Shown one piece after another: positions 1 to 6,952 of a DNA stretch of 14,843 bases. Made by a program: the position numbers and the translations under genes. This stretch comes from Anaerolineales bacterium UBA4823. Its GTDB lineage: Bacteria; Chloroflexota; Anaerolineae; Anaerolineales; UBA4823. The stretch lies in NCBI GenBank assembly GCA_002402275.1, contig DHFN01000041.1, positions 1 through 14,843 on the forward strand, in the 5' to 3' direction. How positions within the stretch are numbered: position 1 is the stretch's first letter; every line of letters begins with the position of its first letter. The notes beneath the pieces were generated by a model. It was not told the DNA's origin. It did no database searches and saw only the letters and a program-made list of their open reading frames with translations.

Positions 1-135
1 AATAACTTCTAAGGATTAATGGACAATAGATATGCCATGTCTCTCCTAAGATAGCCCCAAGAGAAAAATGGTTATGGAGATGGTTAATTCGCGGTAATGA
101 CAGAATGGCTGATTAGGATTGCCTTTCAATTTTCA

Positions 136-144
136 TGATAAAAT
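136..144 (+). promoter_or_regulatory. Possible extended -10 promoter of the first binding-protein gene
   Basis: TGATAAAAT fits an extended -10 (TG, one base, TAAAAT) and would start RNA near position 151, about 30 bases before the ATG at 181. No convincing -35 box lies 15-18 bases upstream. The same nine bases precede the phnD gene at a similar distance. This is a pattern match only. Confidence 0.35.
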
Positions 145-180
145 GGCACAACCAACGAAAAAGGTGTCGGGCTAAAGCAA

Positions 181-1605
181 ATGCGTTATTTTCCAAGTCA
201 TATCTCATGGATAATTCTATTAATTTTGATAATCTTTGGATCAACCGGCTGTTCATCTCTGGAGAACATGTCTCCTTCACCCAGCTCTTCTCAGTTGCCC
301 GCTTCTCAAGTGAACACCCCCACTGCCCAAAAAACCATTAGTGTAACCCCAACAAGTTCGCTTGGACTTTCTGATCAGGATTTCAAAGGAGTTGAAGTTC
401 AGCTTTGGCAGCCCTGGATCGGTTCAAAAGAGGAAGTGCTTTTATCTCAGATTAACCAATTTAATCAAACCAATCCTTGGGGTATTATCGTCAAAGTGCA
501 GACTTATGGAGGAATTGATGAATTGTCTCAGAATGTTCAGACTGCCTGGGGTAGCTCAAATTTGCCGGATTTGTTAATCGCTTATTCCTTTCAAGCCCAA
601 AATTGGCAAAAAATTAAATCCCTGGTGCAAGATTGGCAGCCATATATTGATGATTCTCAATGGGGAATTCCTAATTCAGAACAAACATTGTACTTTGCTC
701 AAATTTGGCAATCGAGTGTAAGCGAAGGGTTTCATTGGGGAATTCCAGCCCGGCGTGACGGGCAAGTCATGTTTGGAAATCAGAGCTGGGTAAGGGAGTT
801 GGGTTATTCAACAATCCCCACGAGTGCTGATTTGTTCCGCAAACAAGCCTGTGCTGCTGCATCAGCGAGTAAAAAAGATCCTCAAACGAAACTACCATTA
901 AGCGGGGGATGGGTTTTAAATCAGGATTACCCCACCATTCTCGGTTGGATTACAGCATTCAATGGCAAGATCCTCACCGATGATCATAAACAGTATCAAT
1001 TTAATAACCCAGAAGTGACGCAAGCTTTTCTATACCTACGTCAGCTTTACGATGATGGTTGTATTATTCAACTAAAAGACGTTAACCCTCCGGATGCCTT
1101 AGCTGAACGAGAAGGGTTGTTCGTGACCACAAACAGCGCGGAGATTTCCGATATACAGACAAAATTTAAGCTCCACGGGAATTCGGATCAATGGACTGCC
1201 TTTTCTATTCCAGGATTGGAAGGGATAAATCAAATAACACTGTATGGATTGGATTATATTTTGCTTCAATCCGAACCAAAGACCCAACTGGCGAGCTGGC
1301 TGTTCGTGAAATGGATGATCTCTCAGGAGAATCAAGTAGAATTGGCTAGAGAAACTTTCTCCTTGCCTTTTAATAAAAATGCTCTGGAACAATTAAAAAA
1401 AGAACCTGATCTACCGCAAGCATATTTGTCCGTTTTAGATGGAGTTCCCGGATCGCTTTCTGAGCCAGTTCTAGCGTCATGGAACACGGTTCGTTGGATG
1501 TTAGCAGATGCCAGCCGGCAGCTATTTGCCTGGTATTTCGAGATAGACCAATTAGATAACTTACTTAAATTGTTAGATACCAGCGCTAATGGGGTTAATA
1601 AATAA
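181..1605 (+). CDS. Extracellular solute-binding lipoprotein, sugar-type (SBP_bac_1-like), orphan
   Basis: This 474-residue protein looks like the substrate-binding part of a carbohydrate-type ABC importer, anchored outside the membrane by lipid. Residues 8-23 are a hydrophobic signal helix ending in a lipobox (GSTGC), with Cys24 as the expected lipidated residue. A Ser/Thr/Pro-rich linker follows to about residue 60. The mature domain begins with VQLWQPWIG and has the two-lobe layout of the family, including NPEVTQAFLYLRQLYDDG near 280-297 and many Trp residues suited to stacking on sugars. The ATG at 181 gives a complete signal peptide. AAGGTG lies rather far upstream, so the ribosome site is weak. 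No permease or ATPase of the sugar type is nearby. The downstream phn genes are separated by 256 bases and belong to another transporter class. The ligand cannot be told from sequence. Confidence 0.8.
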   Translation: MRYFPSHISWIILLILIIFGSTGCSSLENMSPSPSSSQLPASQVNTPTAQKTISVTPTSSLGLSDQDFKGVEVQLWQPWIGSKEEVLLSQINQFNQTNPWGIIVKVQTYGGIDELSQNVQTAWGSSNLPDLLIAYSFQAQNWQKIKSLVQDWQPYIDDSQWGIPNSEQTLYFAQIWQSSVSEGFHWGIPARRDGQVMFGNQSWVRELGYSTIPTSADLFRKQACAAASASKKDPQTKLPLSGGWVLNQDYPTILGWITAFNGKILTDDHKQYQFNNPEVTQAFLYLRQLYDDGCIIQLKDVNPPDALAEREGLFVTTNSAEISDIQTKFKLHGNSDQWTAFSIPGLEGINQITLYGLDYILLQSEPKTQLASWLFVKWMISQENQVELARETFSLPFNKNALEQLKKEPDLPQAYLSVLDGVPGSLSEPVLASWNTVRWMLADASRQLFAWYFEIDQLDNLLKLLDTSANGVNK

Positions 1606-1629
1606 ACTGGGTAGCATAAAGGCAATGCT

Positions 1630-1807
1630 ATAAAATTACCCTGGCAGACTTAGCCTGACAGAGACTGTTTCAAAAGAAGGTTATCACCCCGAACGAAGCG
1701 AGGGGTCTATTTATTAACATTAAGATATCTCGCTTCGCTCGACATGACAAATATGACTTATGGGAGGATCTCAATTTAATATTGAAAACTTGAAATAAAA
1801 TTACCCT
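1630..1807 (+). repeat. 13-base direct repeat, two copies flanking the hairpin element
   Basis: ATAAAATTACCCT occurs at 1630-1642 and again, identically, at 1795-1807, on either side of the inverted-repeat element. The upstream copy directly follows a small hairpin (TAGCAT at 1612-1617, ATGCTA at 1625-1630) just after the first gene. The role is unknown. It could be a regulator site, a remnant of duplication, or chance in AT-rich DNA. Confidence 0.35.
1681..1749. repeat. Imperfect inverted repeat of the CGAAGCGAG hairpin class (MITE- or REP-like)
   Basis: The left arm (1681-1708) and right arm (1723-1749) are inverted copies matching at about 19 of 27 positions around a 14-base centre. The core CGAAGCGAG (1694-1702) pairs perfectly with CTCGCTTCG (1729-1737), and the pairing continues past one mismatch. 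Similar hairpins with GAGCGAAGCGAG cores are familiar as dispersed intergenic repeats in many bacterial genomes. Weak outer similarity (GAGACTGTTTCAAAAG at 1661-1676 against CTTATGGGAGGATCTC at 1757-1772) may extend the element to about 112 bases. It contains no coding capacity, and only one copy is seen in this window. Confidence 0.65.
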
Positions 1808-1825
1808 CGGTAAGGCGTTTTGTGA

Positions 1826-1834
1826 TGATAAAAT
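1826..1834 (+). promoter_or_regulatory. Possible extended -10 promoter of the phnDCE operon
   Basis: TGATAAAAT matches an extended -10 and would place the RNA start near 1841, about 20 bases before the phnD ATG. No clear -35 hexamer is present. A small hairpin, TTACC-CTC-GGTAA (1801-1813), covers the -35 region. A strong ribosome site, GGAGGAG (1852-1858), follows just before the start codon. I see no PHO-box-like tandem repeat that would prove phosphate control. Confidence 0.4.
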
Positions 1835-1861
1835 TTCAAGAAACTTTTACTGGAGGAGATC

Positions 1862-2977
1862 ATGAATATTAAAATAGTCCGTCTGTGCGGTGTTCTTTTG
1901 CTGCTCTCTCTCGTCATAACAGCTTGTTCGCCGTCCACAACTCCAATAGCAACCAATGAAAATCCTCAACTTCCAATACTCACCCGTACTGCCACAGCCT
2001 TACCGATGCCCACCTCGACACCGAAACCTCAAATTGGCTCAGAGGAGTATCCAATTAAAGTGCTGTTTGTCCCTTCTGTGGATGCGGAGAAAATTGTAGC
2101 TGGGGGGCAAAAATTAGCTGACTCCCTTCATTCTGCCACCGGTTTATATTTCGAAGTAGCTGTACCGACCTCTTACGCGGTTACAATCGAAGAGATGTGT
2201 GCATCTCCGGCAGATACCATTGGATTTATTCCTGGGTTGAGTTATGTTCTGGCGAATCAGCTTTGTGGTGTAAAAGTGGCAGGTAAGGCGGTTCGTTCAG
2301 GAATCGACTGGTATGCTGCGATGATTGTGGTAGCCCGGGATAGTACTTACACTAAATTAGAGGATCTAAATGGGGGAAAATGGGCATACCCAGACCCTGC
2401 TTCAACTTCTGGTTACCTTTATCCTTTATATATGTTCAAAGAAGCTGGGATCATTCCTGGGGAATCCATCGCAGCTGGTTCTCATGATGCAGTAATTAAA
2501 ACGGTCTATAACGGGGAAGCCGATTTTGGGACAGCTTTCGTAAGTCCACCTATAGTGGATGGAAAACCCATGGAGTGGGAAGCTGGTCAAAATCCAGATG
2601 TCCCAGAGGATTTGGTGGATTCTTGTGCACCCACCTTAGACGATAGCGCCTTGATGTGTGGTAACTTCGAGGTTCACGATGCCCGCCGTAACCTGCGTAA
2701 AGAGCTACCCGATGTAGTCCAAAAAGTTCGGATATTGACCACGACGCCAAAAATCCCGAATGACACGGTTTCTTTTGGACCCGAATTTTCTGATGAGTTA
2801 ATGAAGAAGATCATGGATGCTTTGTTTGCTATTTCTAAAGACAATCCAGAAAGTTTTAAGGCTGCCTTTGCAGCTTACAATTGGGATGGCGTCAATCCAG
2901 CCACAGATGCGGACTATGACCCCATTCGTTTAGCGGTTGAAGCTTCTGGTTTTAAAATCGAAGACCTGGCACAGTAA
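1862..2977 (+). CDS. phnD: Phosphonate/phosphite/phosphate ABC transporter substrate-binding lipoprotein (PhnD family)
   Basis: This is the extracytoplasmic binding protein of the PhnDCE importer, which captures phosphonate-, phosphite- or phosphate-like oxyanions for the PhnC/PhnE channel. The 371-residue protein has a signal helix and lipobox (VITAC), with Cys22 lipidated. A Ser/Thr/Pro-rich linker runs to about residue 60, then the binding domain starts at YPIKVLFVPSVDAEKI. The stretch DPASTSGYLYPLYMFKEAG near residues 178-196 is the family's anion-loop signature, and GEADFGTAFVSPP (about 219-231) fits the second lobe. GGAGGAG sits 3-5 bases before the ATG, the strongest ribosome site in the window. 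phnC follows 57 bases later. The family is clear from sequence and context, but the true ligand is not, because PhnD relatives bind several phosphorus compounds. Confidence 0.88.
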   Translation: MNIKIVRLCGVLLLLSLVITACSPSTTPIATNENPQLPILTRTATALPMPTSTPKPQIGSEEYPIKVLFVPSVDAEKIVAGGQKLADSLHSATGLYFEVAVPTSYAVTIEEMCASPADTIGFIPGLSYVLANQLCGVKVAGKAVRSGIDWYAAMIVVARDSTYTKLEDLNGGKWAYPDPASTSGYLYPLYMFKEAGIIPGESIAAGSHDAVIKTVYNGEADFGTAFVSPPIVDGKPMEWEAGQNPDVPEDLVDSCAPTLDDSALMCGNFEVHDARRNLRKELPDVVQKVRILTTTPKIPNDTVSFGPEFSDELMKKIMDALFAISKDNPESFKAAFAAYNWDGVNPATDADYDPIRLAVEASGFKIEDLAQ

Positions 2978-3034
2978 TTTCTAATTGTTAGCAACCTTGA
3001 ACCTCCATGAGATTACCTGAGAAATTCTCGGAAT

Positions 3035-3787
3035 ATGTTATCGGTTAATAATCTGACCAAGATCTACCCTGGGGATGTACCAGCGTTGGATCGGGTTAGT
3101 TTTGACGTACCCGATGGACAGTTTTTAGCGGTAATAGGTCTAAGCGGGGCGGGTAAATCTACTCTCCTGCGGTGTATCAATCGGTTGATCGAGCCCACCG
3201 CAGGGCAAATTATTTGGAATGGGGTTGAGATAACATCTGCCACTGAGGAAGAATTACGTGAGATTCGGCGGAAGATCGGGATGGTATTCCAGAATTTTAA
3301 TTTGGTTTACCGCTCGAAAGTGATCACCAATGTTTTAGCCGGCAGATTGGGATACATCAACCCGGCTTGGAGCTTGATCAACCATTTTCCTCACGAAGAT
3401 GTCCAGAAAGCGTTAACCCAACTGGAACGGGTTGGTATCGCGGATAAAGCCCAGGCACGCGTGGATGAGCTCAGCGGTGGTCAGCAGCAGCGCGTAGGAA
3501 TTGCGCGCGCTTTGATGCAGGATCCCCAGATGATTCTTGCCGATGAGCCGGTTGCAAGTCTTGATCCGGCTCTTGCGCATAGTATTATGCACTATTTGGA
3601 GGTTATAAACAAAGAAGAAGGTGTGACGGTGATTTGTTCTCTGCATTTTCTGGATTTGGTTCATCGTTATGCCGATCGAGTTATTGCTCTCAAAGAAGGA
3701 CAATTGGTTTTCGAAGGGCGCCCTGAAGAGATTGATGATTATAGATTTAAAGAAATCTACGGAACGGATGCCGAGCGGGTGGGATAA
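3035..3787 (+). CDS. phnC: Phosphonate-type ABC transporter ATP-binding protein (PhnC family)
   Basis: This cytoplasmic ATPase powers the PhnD/PhnE importer. All ABC motifs are present in 250 residues: Walker A GLSGAGKST (35-43), Q-loop Gln86, signature LSGGQQQRVGIARA (146-159), Walker B with DEP (170-172), D-loop SLD (175-177) and switch His204. The stretch after the Q-loop, NLVYRSKVITNVLAGRLG, is typical of PhnC rather than of amino acid or sugar ATPases. The ATG at 3035 has only a weak ribosome site, and a short palindrome (GAGAAATTCTC, 3019-3029) sits just upstream. The stop codon overlaps the phnE start as TAATG, so the two are probably translationally coupled. The length is normal for the family. 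Confidence 0.92.
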   Translation: MLSVNNLTKIYPGDVPALDRVSFDVPDGQFLAVIGLSGAGKSTLLRCINRLIEPTAGQIIWNGVEITSATEEELREIRRKIGMVFQNFNLVYRSKVITNVLAGRLGYINPAWSLINHFPHEDVQKALTQLERVGIADKAQARVDELSGGQQQRVGIARALMQDPQMILADEPVASLDPALAHSIMHYLEVINKEEGVTVICSLHFLDLVHRYADRVIALKEGQLVFEGRPEEIDDYRFKEIYGTDAERVG

Positions 3788-5616
3788 TGAAAAAAAAGAT
3801 TCCATCCGCTTGGAAATCGATCCGATTAGGAATCATCATCCTAATGACTCTGGTTGTTTTTGCTTATGGCTTTCAGGTGACAAAAATAAATTTAGATGAA
3901 TTTCGGAAAGAAAGCCGCCAAGAAAGCCGAGTGCGGGTAATCAGAGCTCTTGCCCGACCGGATATTCTGGAATATCAACAAGTAGAAACCAGTGTGGCGG
4001 CACCCCTTTATATTCCTTGTCAAACTGTTGAGTCGAAAAACCCTTCATTTGATCAATCTCAGCCTTATATCCTATTAATACCTGCTTGTGGTGCACCAGG
4101 TGAGTATATTCAAGTAGAAGGATTTAATTTCCCTCCCGGCTTGAAAGGTCTGGTTTACTTTATTCCCTCACCAGATCCCAATGATAAATTGGCTCTCCAA
4201 AGAGGGAATGTCCAAACCGATCACCAGGGCCATTTTGTTTATGAACTTCAGCTGCCAGACCGGCATAGTGACCAGGTACAATACCTCCGGGTAGTAGTTC
4301 GTCAAAATGTCGGGCACCCTCATTTCAGTGACGCTGCAATAGAGACTTGGGATAAGATCATTGAGACCTTATTTTTAGCTCTGCTAGCGACGACAATCGG
4401 CACTCTCTTAGCGATACCGATCAGTTTCTTAGCTGCCCGCAATTTAATGAAGGATGTCAAAAGTTCCTTGACCCAAATATCCTTAATGATCATTGGTTTA
4501 ACTCTTGGAATTTATTTCAGCATGACTATAGCAAGATGGATGAGGGGGATTGCCGACTTGGTTAGGGATGATCTGACATCAACTATTATTGTGGCGGTCT
4601 TCTGTGGATTGGCTAGTTATAATTTGTTCCGGTATGGGTTTTATAAACCAGAAAACGGAAAATCTTTTGGAGTCCGAGTATACCTTCCTCAAGTTGCTCA
4701 AATCTGTGCCCTTTTATTTACGTTTCAATTTCTTTTTCTCATTTGTCAGGTGGGGATCCAAACTGGGCTAACCATTACACCGCGTTTAGGGAACCTTGCC
4801 TTTTTAGGGAATTTCATCACCCGGTTTTCCGATTTGATCAATACGAGTTTACCTACTATTATAGCTCTCAGTGGTGGAGCAATTATGGGGGGGTTATCTA
4901 GCTATTGTGGAAGGCGAGTGAGTGAAAAGTTACCCCAGAAACTCCTCAAATGGATTAACTTCGGTTTTTCGATTGCCGCAGGGGTAACGATATGCCTTAT
5001 CATCGGAAGCGCCATAGGCTGGTTATATGAGATCCAAAATGAAACCCAAATACGCCTGATCCCTGCGTCCATTGGGGCATTGATTGGTGCAATGATTTCT
5101 TTATCCACAAAACCCAAAGAACCTTTGCCAATTGGTCTAGCAATTTACAGTATCACCCGGCTTGTCCTGAATGCTGTTCGTTCAATTGAAGCCCTGATCA
5201 TGGCTATTGTCGCAGTAATTTGGGTAGGGATTGGACCTTTCGCAGGAGTGCTAGCATTGGGTTTGCATACTATTGCTGCTTTAGCTAAACTCTATTCTGA
5301 GCAAGTTGAATCTATCCTCCCTGGTCCATTAGAAGCAATTAAAGCAACGGGTGCAAACCGTCTACAAACCATTGTGTATGCGGTTATCCCGCAAATTATT
5401 CCTCCTTACATCTCTTTTACCATGTACCGTTGGGATATGAACGTGCGGATGTCTACCATCATTGGATTTGCTGGGGGCGGCGGGATTGGTTTTTTATTAA
5501 TTCAGAATATCAATTTATTGAATTATCGGGCTGCTAGTACCCAAATGCTAGCCATTGCTATTGTGGTTGCTACCATGGATTATCTAAGTTCTTGGATGAG
5601 AGGAAAATTTGTATAG
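3787..5616 (+). CDS. phnE: Enlarged phosphonate-type ABC transporter permease (PhnE family) with extra extracytoplasmic domain and membrane insertion
   Basis: This is the membrane channel of the importer. The family core is plain but split. Residues 190-219 (ETLFLALLATTIGTLLAIP, then FLAARN) match the first permease helix. Residues 456-605 match the rest, including RSIEALIMAIVAVIWVGIGP, the EAA-type coupling loop EAIKATGANRLQ (516-527) and GFAGGGGIGFLL. Usual PhnE proteins are about 260-290 residues; this one is 609. One addition lies between a first helix (13-31) and the core: about 155 outside residues with Cys78 and Cys101 and a beta-sandwich-like pattern (GEYIQVEGFNFPPG, then TDHQGHFVYELQLP), resembling Ig/IPT-like domains. 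The second is about 230 residues (223-449) with roughly six hydrophobic segments inserted between permease helices. The start overlaps the phnC stop. The gene is intact in one frame, so this is a real architecture and not an annotation fusion. Confidence 0.85.
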   Translation: MKKKIPSAWKSIRLGIIILMTLVVFAYGFQVTKINLDEFRKESRQESRVRVIRALARPDILEYQQVETSVAAPLYIPCQTVESKNPSFDQSQPYILLIPACGAPGEYIQVEGFNFPPGLKGLVYFIPSPDPNDKLALQRGNVQTDHQGHFVYELQLPDRHSDQVQYLRVVVRQNVGHPHFSDAAIETWDKIIETLFLALLATTIGTLLAIPISFLAARNLMKDVKSSLTQISLMIIGLTLGIYFSMTIARWMRGIADLVRDDLTSTIIVAVFCGLASYNLFRYGFYKPENGKSFGVRVYLPQVAQICALLFTFQFLFLICQVGIQTGLTITPRLGNLAFLGNFITRFSDLINTSLPTIIALSGGAIMGGLSSYCGRRVSEKLPQKLLKWINFGFSIAAGVTICLIIGSAIGWLYEIQNETQIRLIPASIGALIGAMISLSTKPKEPLPIGLAIYSITRLVLNAVRSIEALIMAIVAVIWVGIGPFAGVLALGLHTIAALAKLYSEQVESILPGPLEAIKATGANRLQTIVYAVIPQIIPPYISFTMYRWDMNVRMSTIIGFAGGGGIGFLLIQNINLLNYRAASTQMLAIAIVVATMDYLSSWMRGKFV

Positions 5617-5625
5617 AACTTATCC

Positions 5626-6858
5626 TTAGGGTGGGGGGAGGTAATCCCAGGGATTAACTTTCGTGCCGTTGTACATCATCTCAAAGTGCAGATGGGATCC
5701 AGATGAGTTACCCGTGCTGCCAACTGCTCCGATTGTATTGCCCTGATAAACACTCTGACCACAGGTTACGTTTATAGCGCTGAGGTGGGCATAGAGAGTT
5801 TGCCAACCATTACCATGATTAATGACTACCATATTCCCGTAGCCCCAATTATTCCAGCCAGCATAGACAATTACCCCATTATCCACTGCATATACTGCAT
5901 TCCCGGTATCCCCATCTATATCAATACCAAAATGGTTTGCTGAGGGAATATAGTCAAAACCGGAAAGAAAATGGCGGGAGGTGGGCCAAATGAATAACCC
6001 CACGCCTATAGCACCATTGGCAACTTCCTTACAAGATCCAGGTCCTAAAACTGAGGCAACTTGAGGGTTATCGCGAGGAATTTCAGGCGCAGACCAAGTT
6101 ACAAAAGCCCGTTTACCTCCAGGAACAATTAACCAAGTACCTGGTTCAATGTTGGGATGAGCATAATCACCAATCGCGGTTAAATCCAGGTGATTGCCAG
6201 GCCAGTTGATAATGTCTTCTGGTTTCACGCTAAAAAATTCAGCCACTTTATTTAAACCATCTCCGGCTGACGATTTGTAATAAGTACCATCTGTGGGAAG
6301 AATGTTTAACTCTTGACCAGGTCTCAGGCTATGGGGATCGTCCCCTAATACAAATTGATTTCCCCATAGGATCGTCTCTGGTTTGAGTCCGAATTTTTCT
6401 GCAATCCCGAAAAGGGTATCTCCAGGTTGGACGGTATATTTGATGACATCAAAGCGTGGTCGGCTGGGGAGCGAAGTATGAAGTTGAACCAAACGGGTGA
6501 TATTTGCTGTTTGGGGTGTGTCAGAACTCTGCTCTTGGATTGATGAATTTTGGAGCGGGGTGGGAGTGGGCAAGTTGGCGGCATAGGCTGGGGGTGAATT
6601 AACCTTAAAAAAGAGAGAGGTTGTTAATCCAGGAAGTGCCCAAATTGCCAAACCAATAAATGCTAATACGATCAAATGAGAGAACCACCGTATGGTTGTA
6701 TCAGCTAAGCCGAATTCGGTGAGATCATGCCAAAGAATTTCAATTCGGCTGGCTTTGGCGGTATTTGTTGATCTTTCTGATTGATCAGCGGATAGGGATT
6801 GATTAGATGGTGACAAATGATCTCTCATCCCTGTTTGGTTTTCTTGTCCGGTATCCAT
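5626..6858 (-). CDS. Membrane-anchored LysM and M23 family peptidase (cell-wall hydrolase)
   Basis: This 410-residue protein probably cuts peptide cross-links of peptidoglycan or binds the wall outside the membrane. A polar N-terminal tail of about 57 residues precedes one helix (60-83), suggesting an N-in anchor. A Pro/Thr-rich linker follows, then LysM 1 (141-188: YTVQPGDTLFGIAEKFG to LRPGQELNILP) and a degenerate second LysM (about 194-247, ending EPGTWLIVPGG). The C-terminal M23 domain keeps the zinc ligands His309 and Asp313 (HFGID) and His391 (HLHFE), with His358 (YAHL) and His389, so it should be active. It is convergent with phnE with nine bases between the stops. It has its own promoter upstream and so is separate from the binding-protein gene behind it. 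The bond cleaved cannot be told from sequence. Confidence 0.9.
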   Translation of the reverse strand: MDTGQENQTGMRDHLSPSNQSLSADQSERSTNTAKASRIEILWHDLTEFGLADTTIRWFSHLIVLAFIGLAIWALPGLTTSLFFKVNSPPAYAANLPTPTPLQNSSIQEQSSDTPQTANITRLVQLHTSLPSRPRFDVIKYTVQPGDTLFGIAEKFGLKPETILWGNQFVLGDDPHSLRPGQELNILPTDGTYYKSSAGDGLNKVAEFFSVKPEDIINWPGNHLDLTAIGDYAHPNIEPGTWLIVPGGKRAFVTWSAPEIPRDNPQVASVLGPGSCKEVANGAIGVGLFIWPTSRHFLSGFDYIPSANHFGIDIDGDTGNAVYAVDNGVIVYAGWNNWGYGNMVVINHGNGWQTLYAHLSAINVTCGQSVYQGNTIGAVGSTGNSSGSHLHFEMMYNGTKVNPWDYLPPP

Positions 6859-6875
6859 AGTTAAATTACGAAATC

Positions 6876-6904
6876 ATGATAACACTGGGGAAACGAATCG
6901 TCAA
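6876..6904 (-). promoter_or_regulatory. Sigma70-like promoter of the LysM/M23 peptidase gene
   Basis: Read on the minus strand, TTGACG (6899-6904) and TATCAT (6876-6881) are separated by exactly 17 bases. RNA would start near 6869, leaving about 11 bases before the ATG at 6858 and no clear Shine-Dalgarno site. The same -10 and spacing recur at 11957-11985. Confidence 0.7.
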
Positions 6905-6952
6905 TTTTACACCATTAAAGATAGATGAAGGTTTATTAATTTATATTTGATA

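Noticed and set aside
135..341. 68-residue open frame starting before the first binding-protein gene
   Set aside because: It overlaps the signal-peptide region of a clearly coding frame, has no recognisable features and no ribosome site.
1099..1625. Two 97-residue open frames on the minus strand within the first gene
   Set aside because: They overlap each other and the coding sequence of a well-formed lipoprotein and have no family features.
1612..1642. Possible terminator after the first binding-protein gene
   Set aside because: A six-base stem (TAGCAT/ATGCTA) is present but is AT-rich and is followed by TAAAATT, not a T run.
3413..3805. 130-residue open frame antisense to phnC
   Set aside because: It lies opposite the signature and Walker B motifs of phnC and shows no protein-like features.
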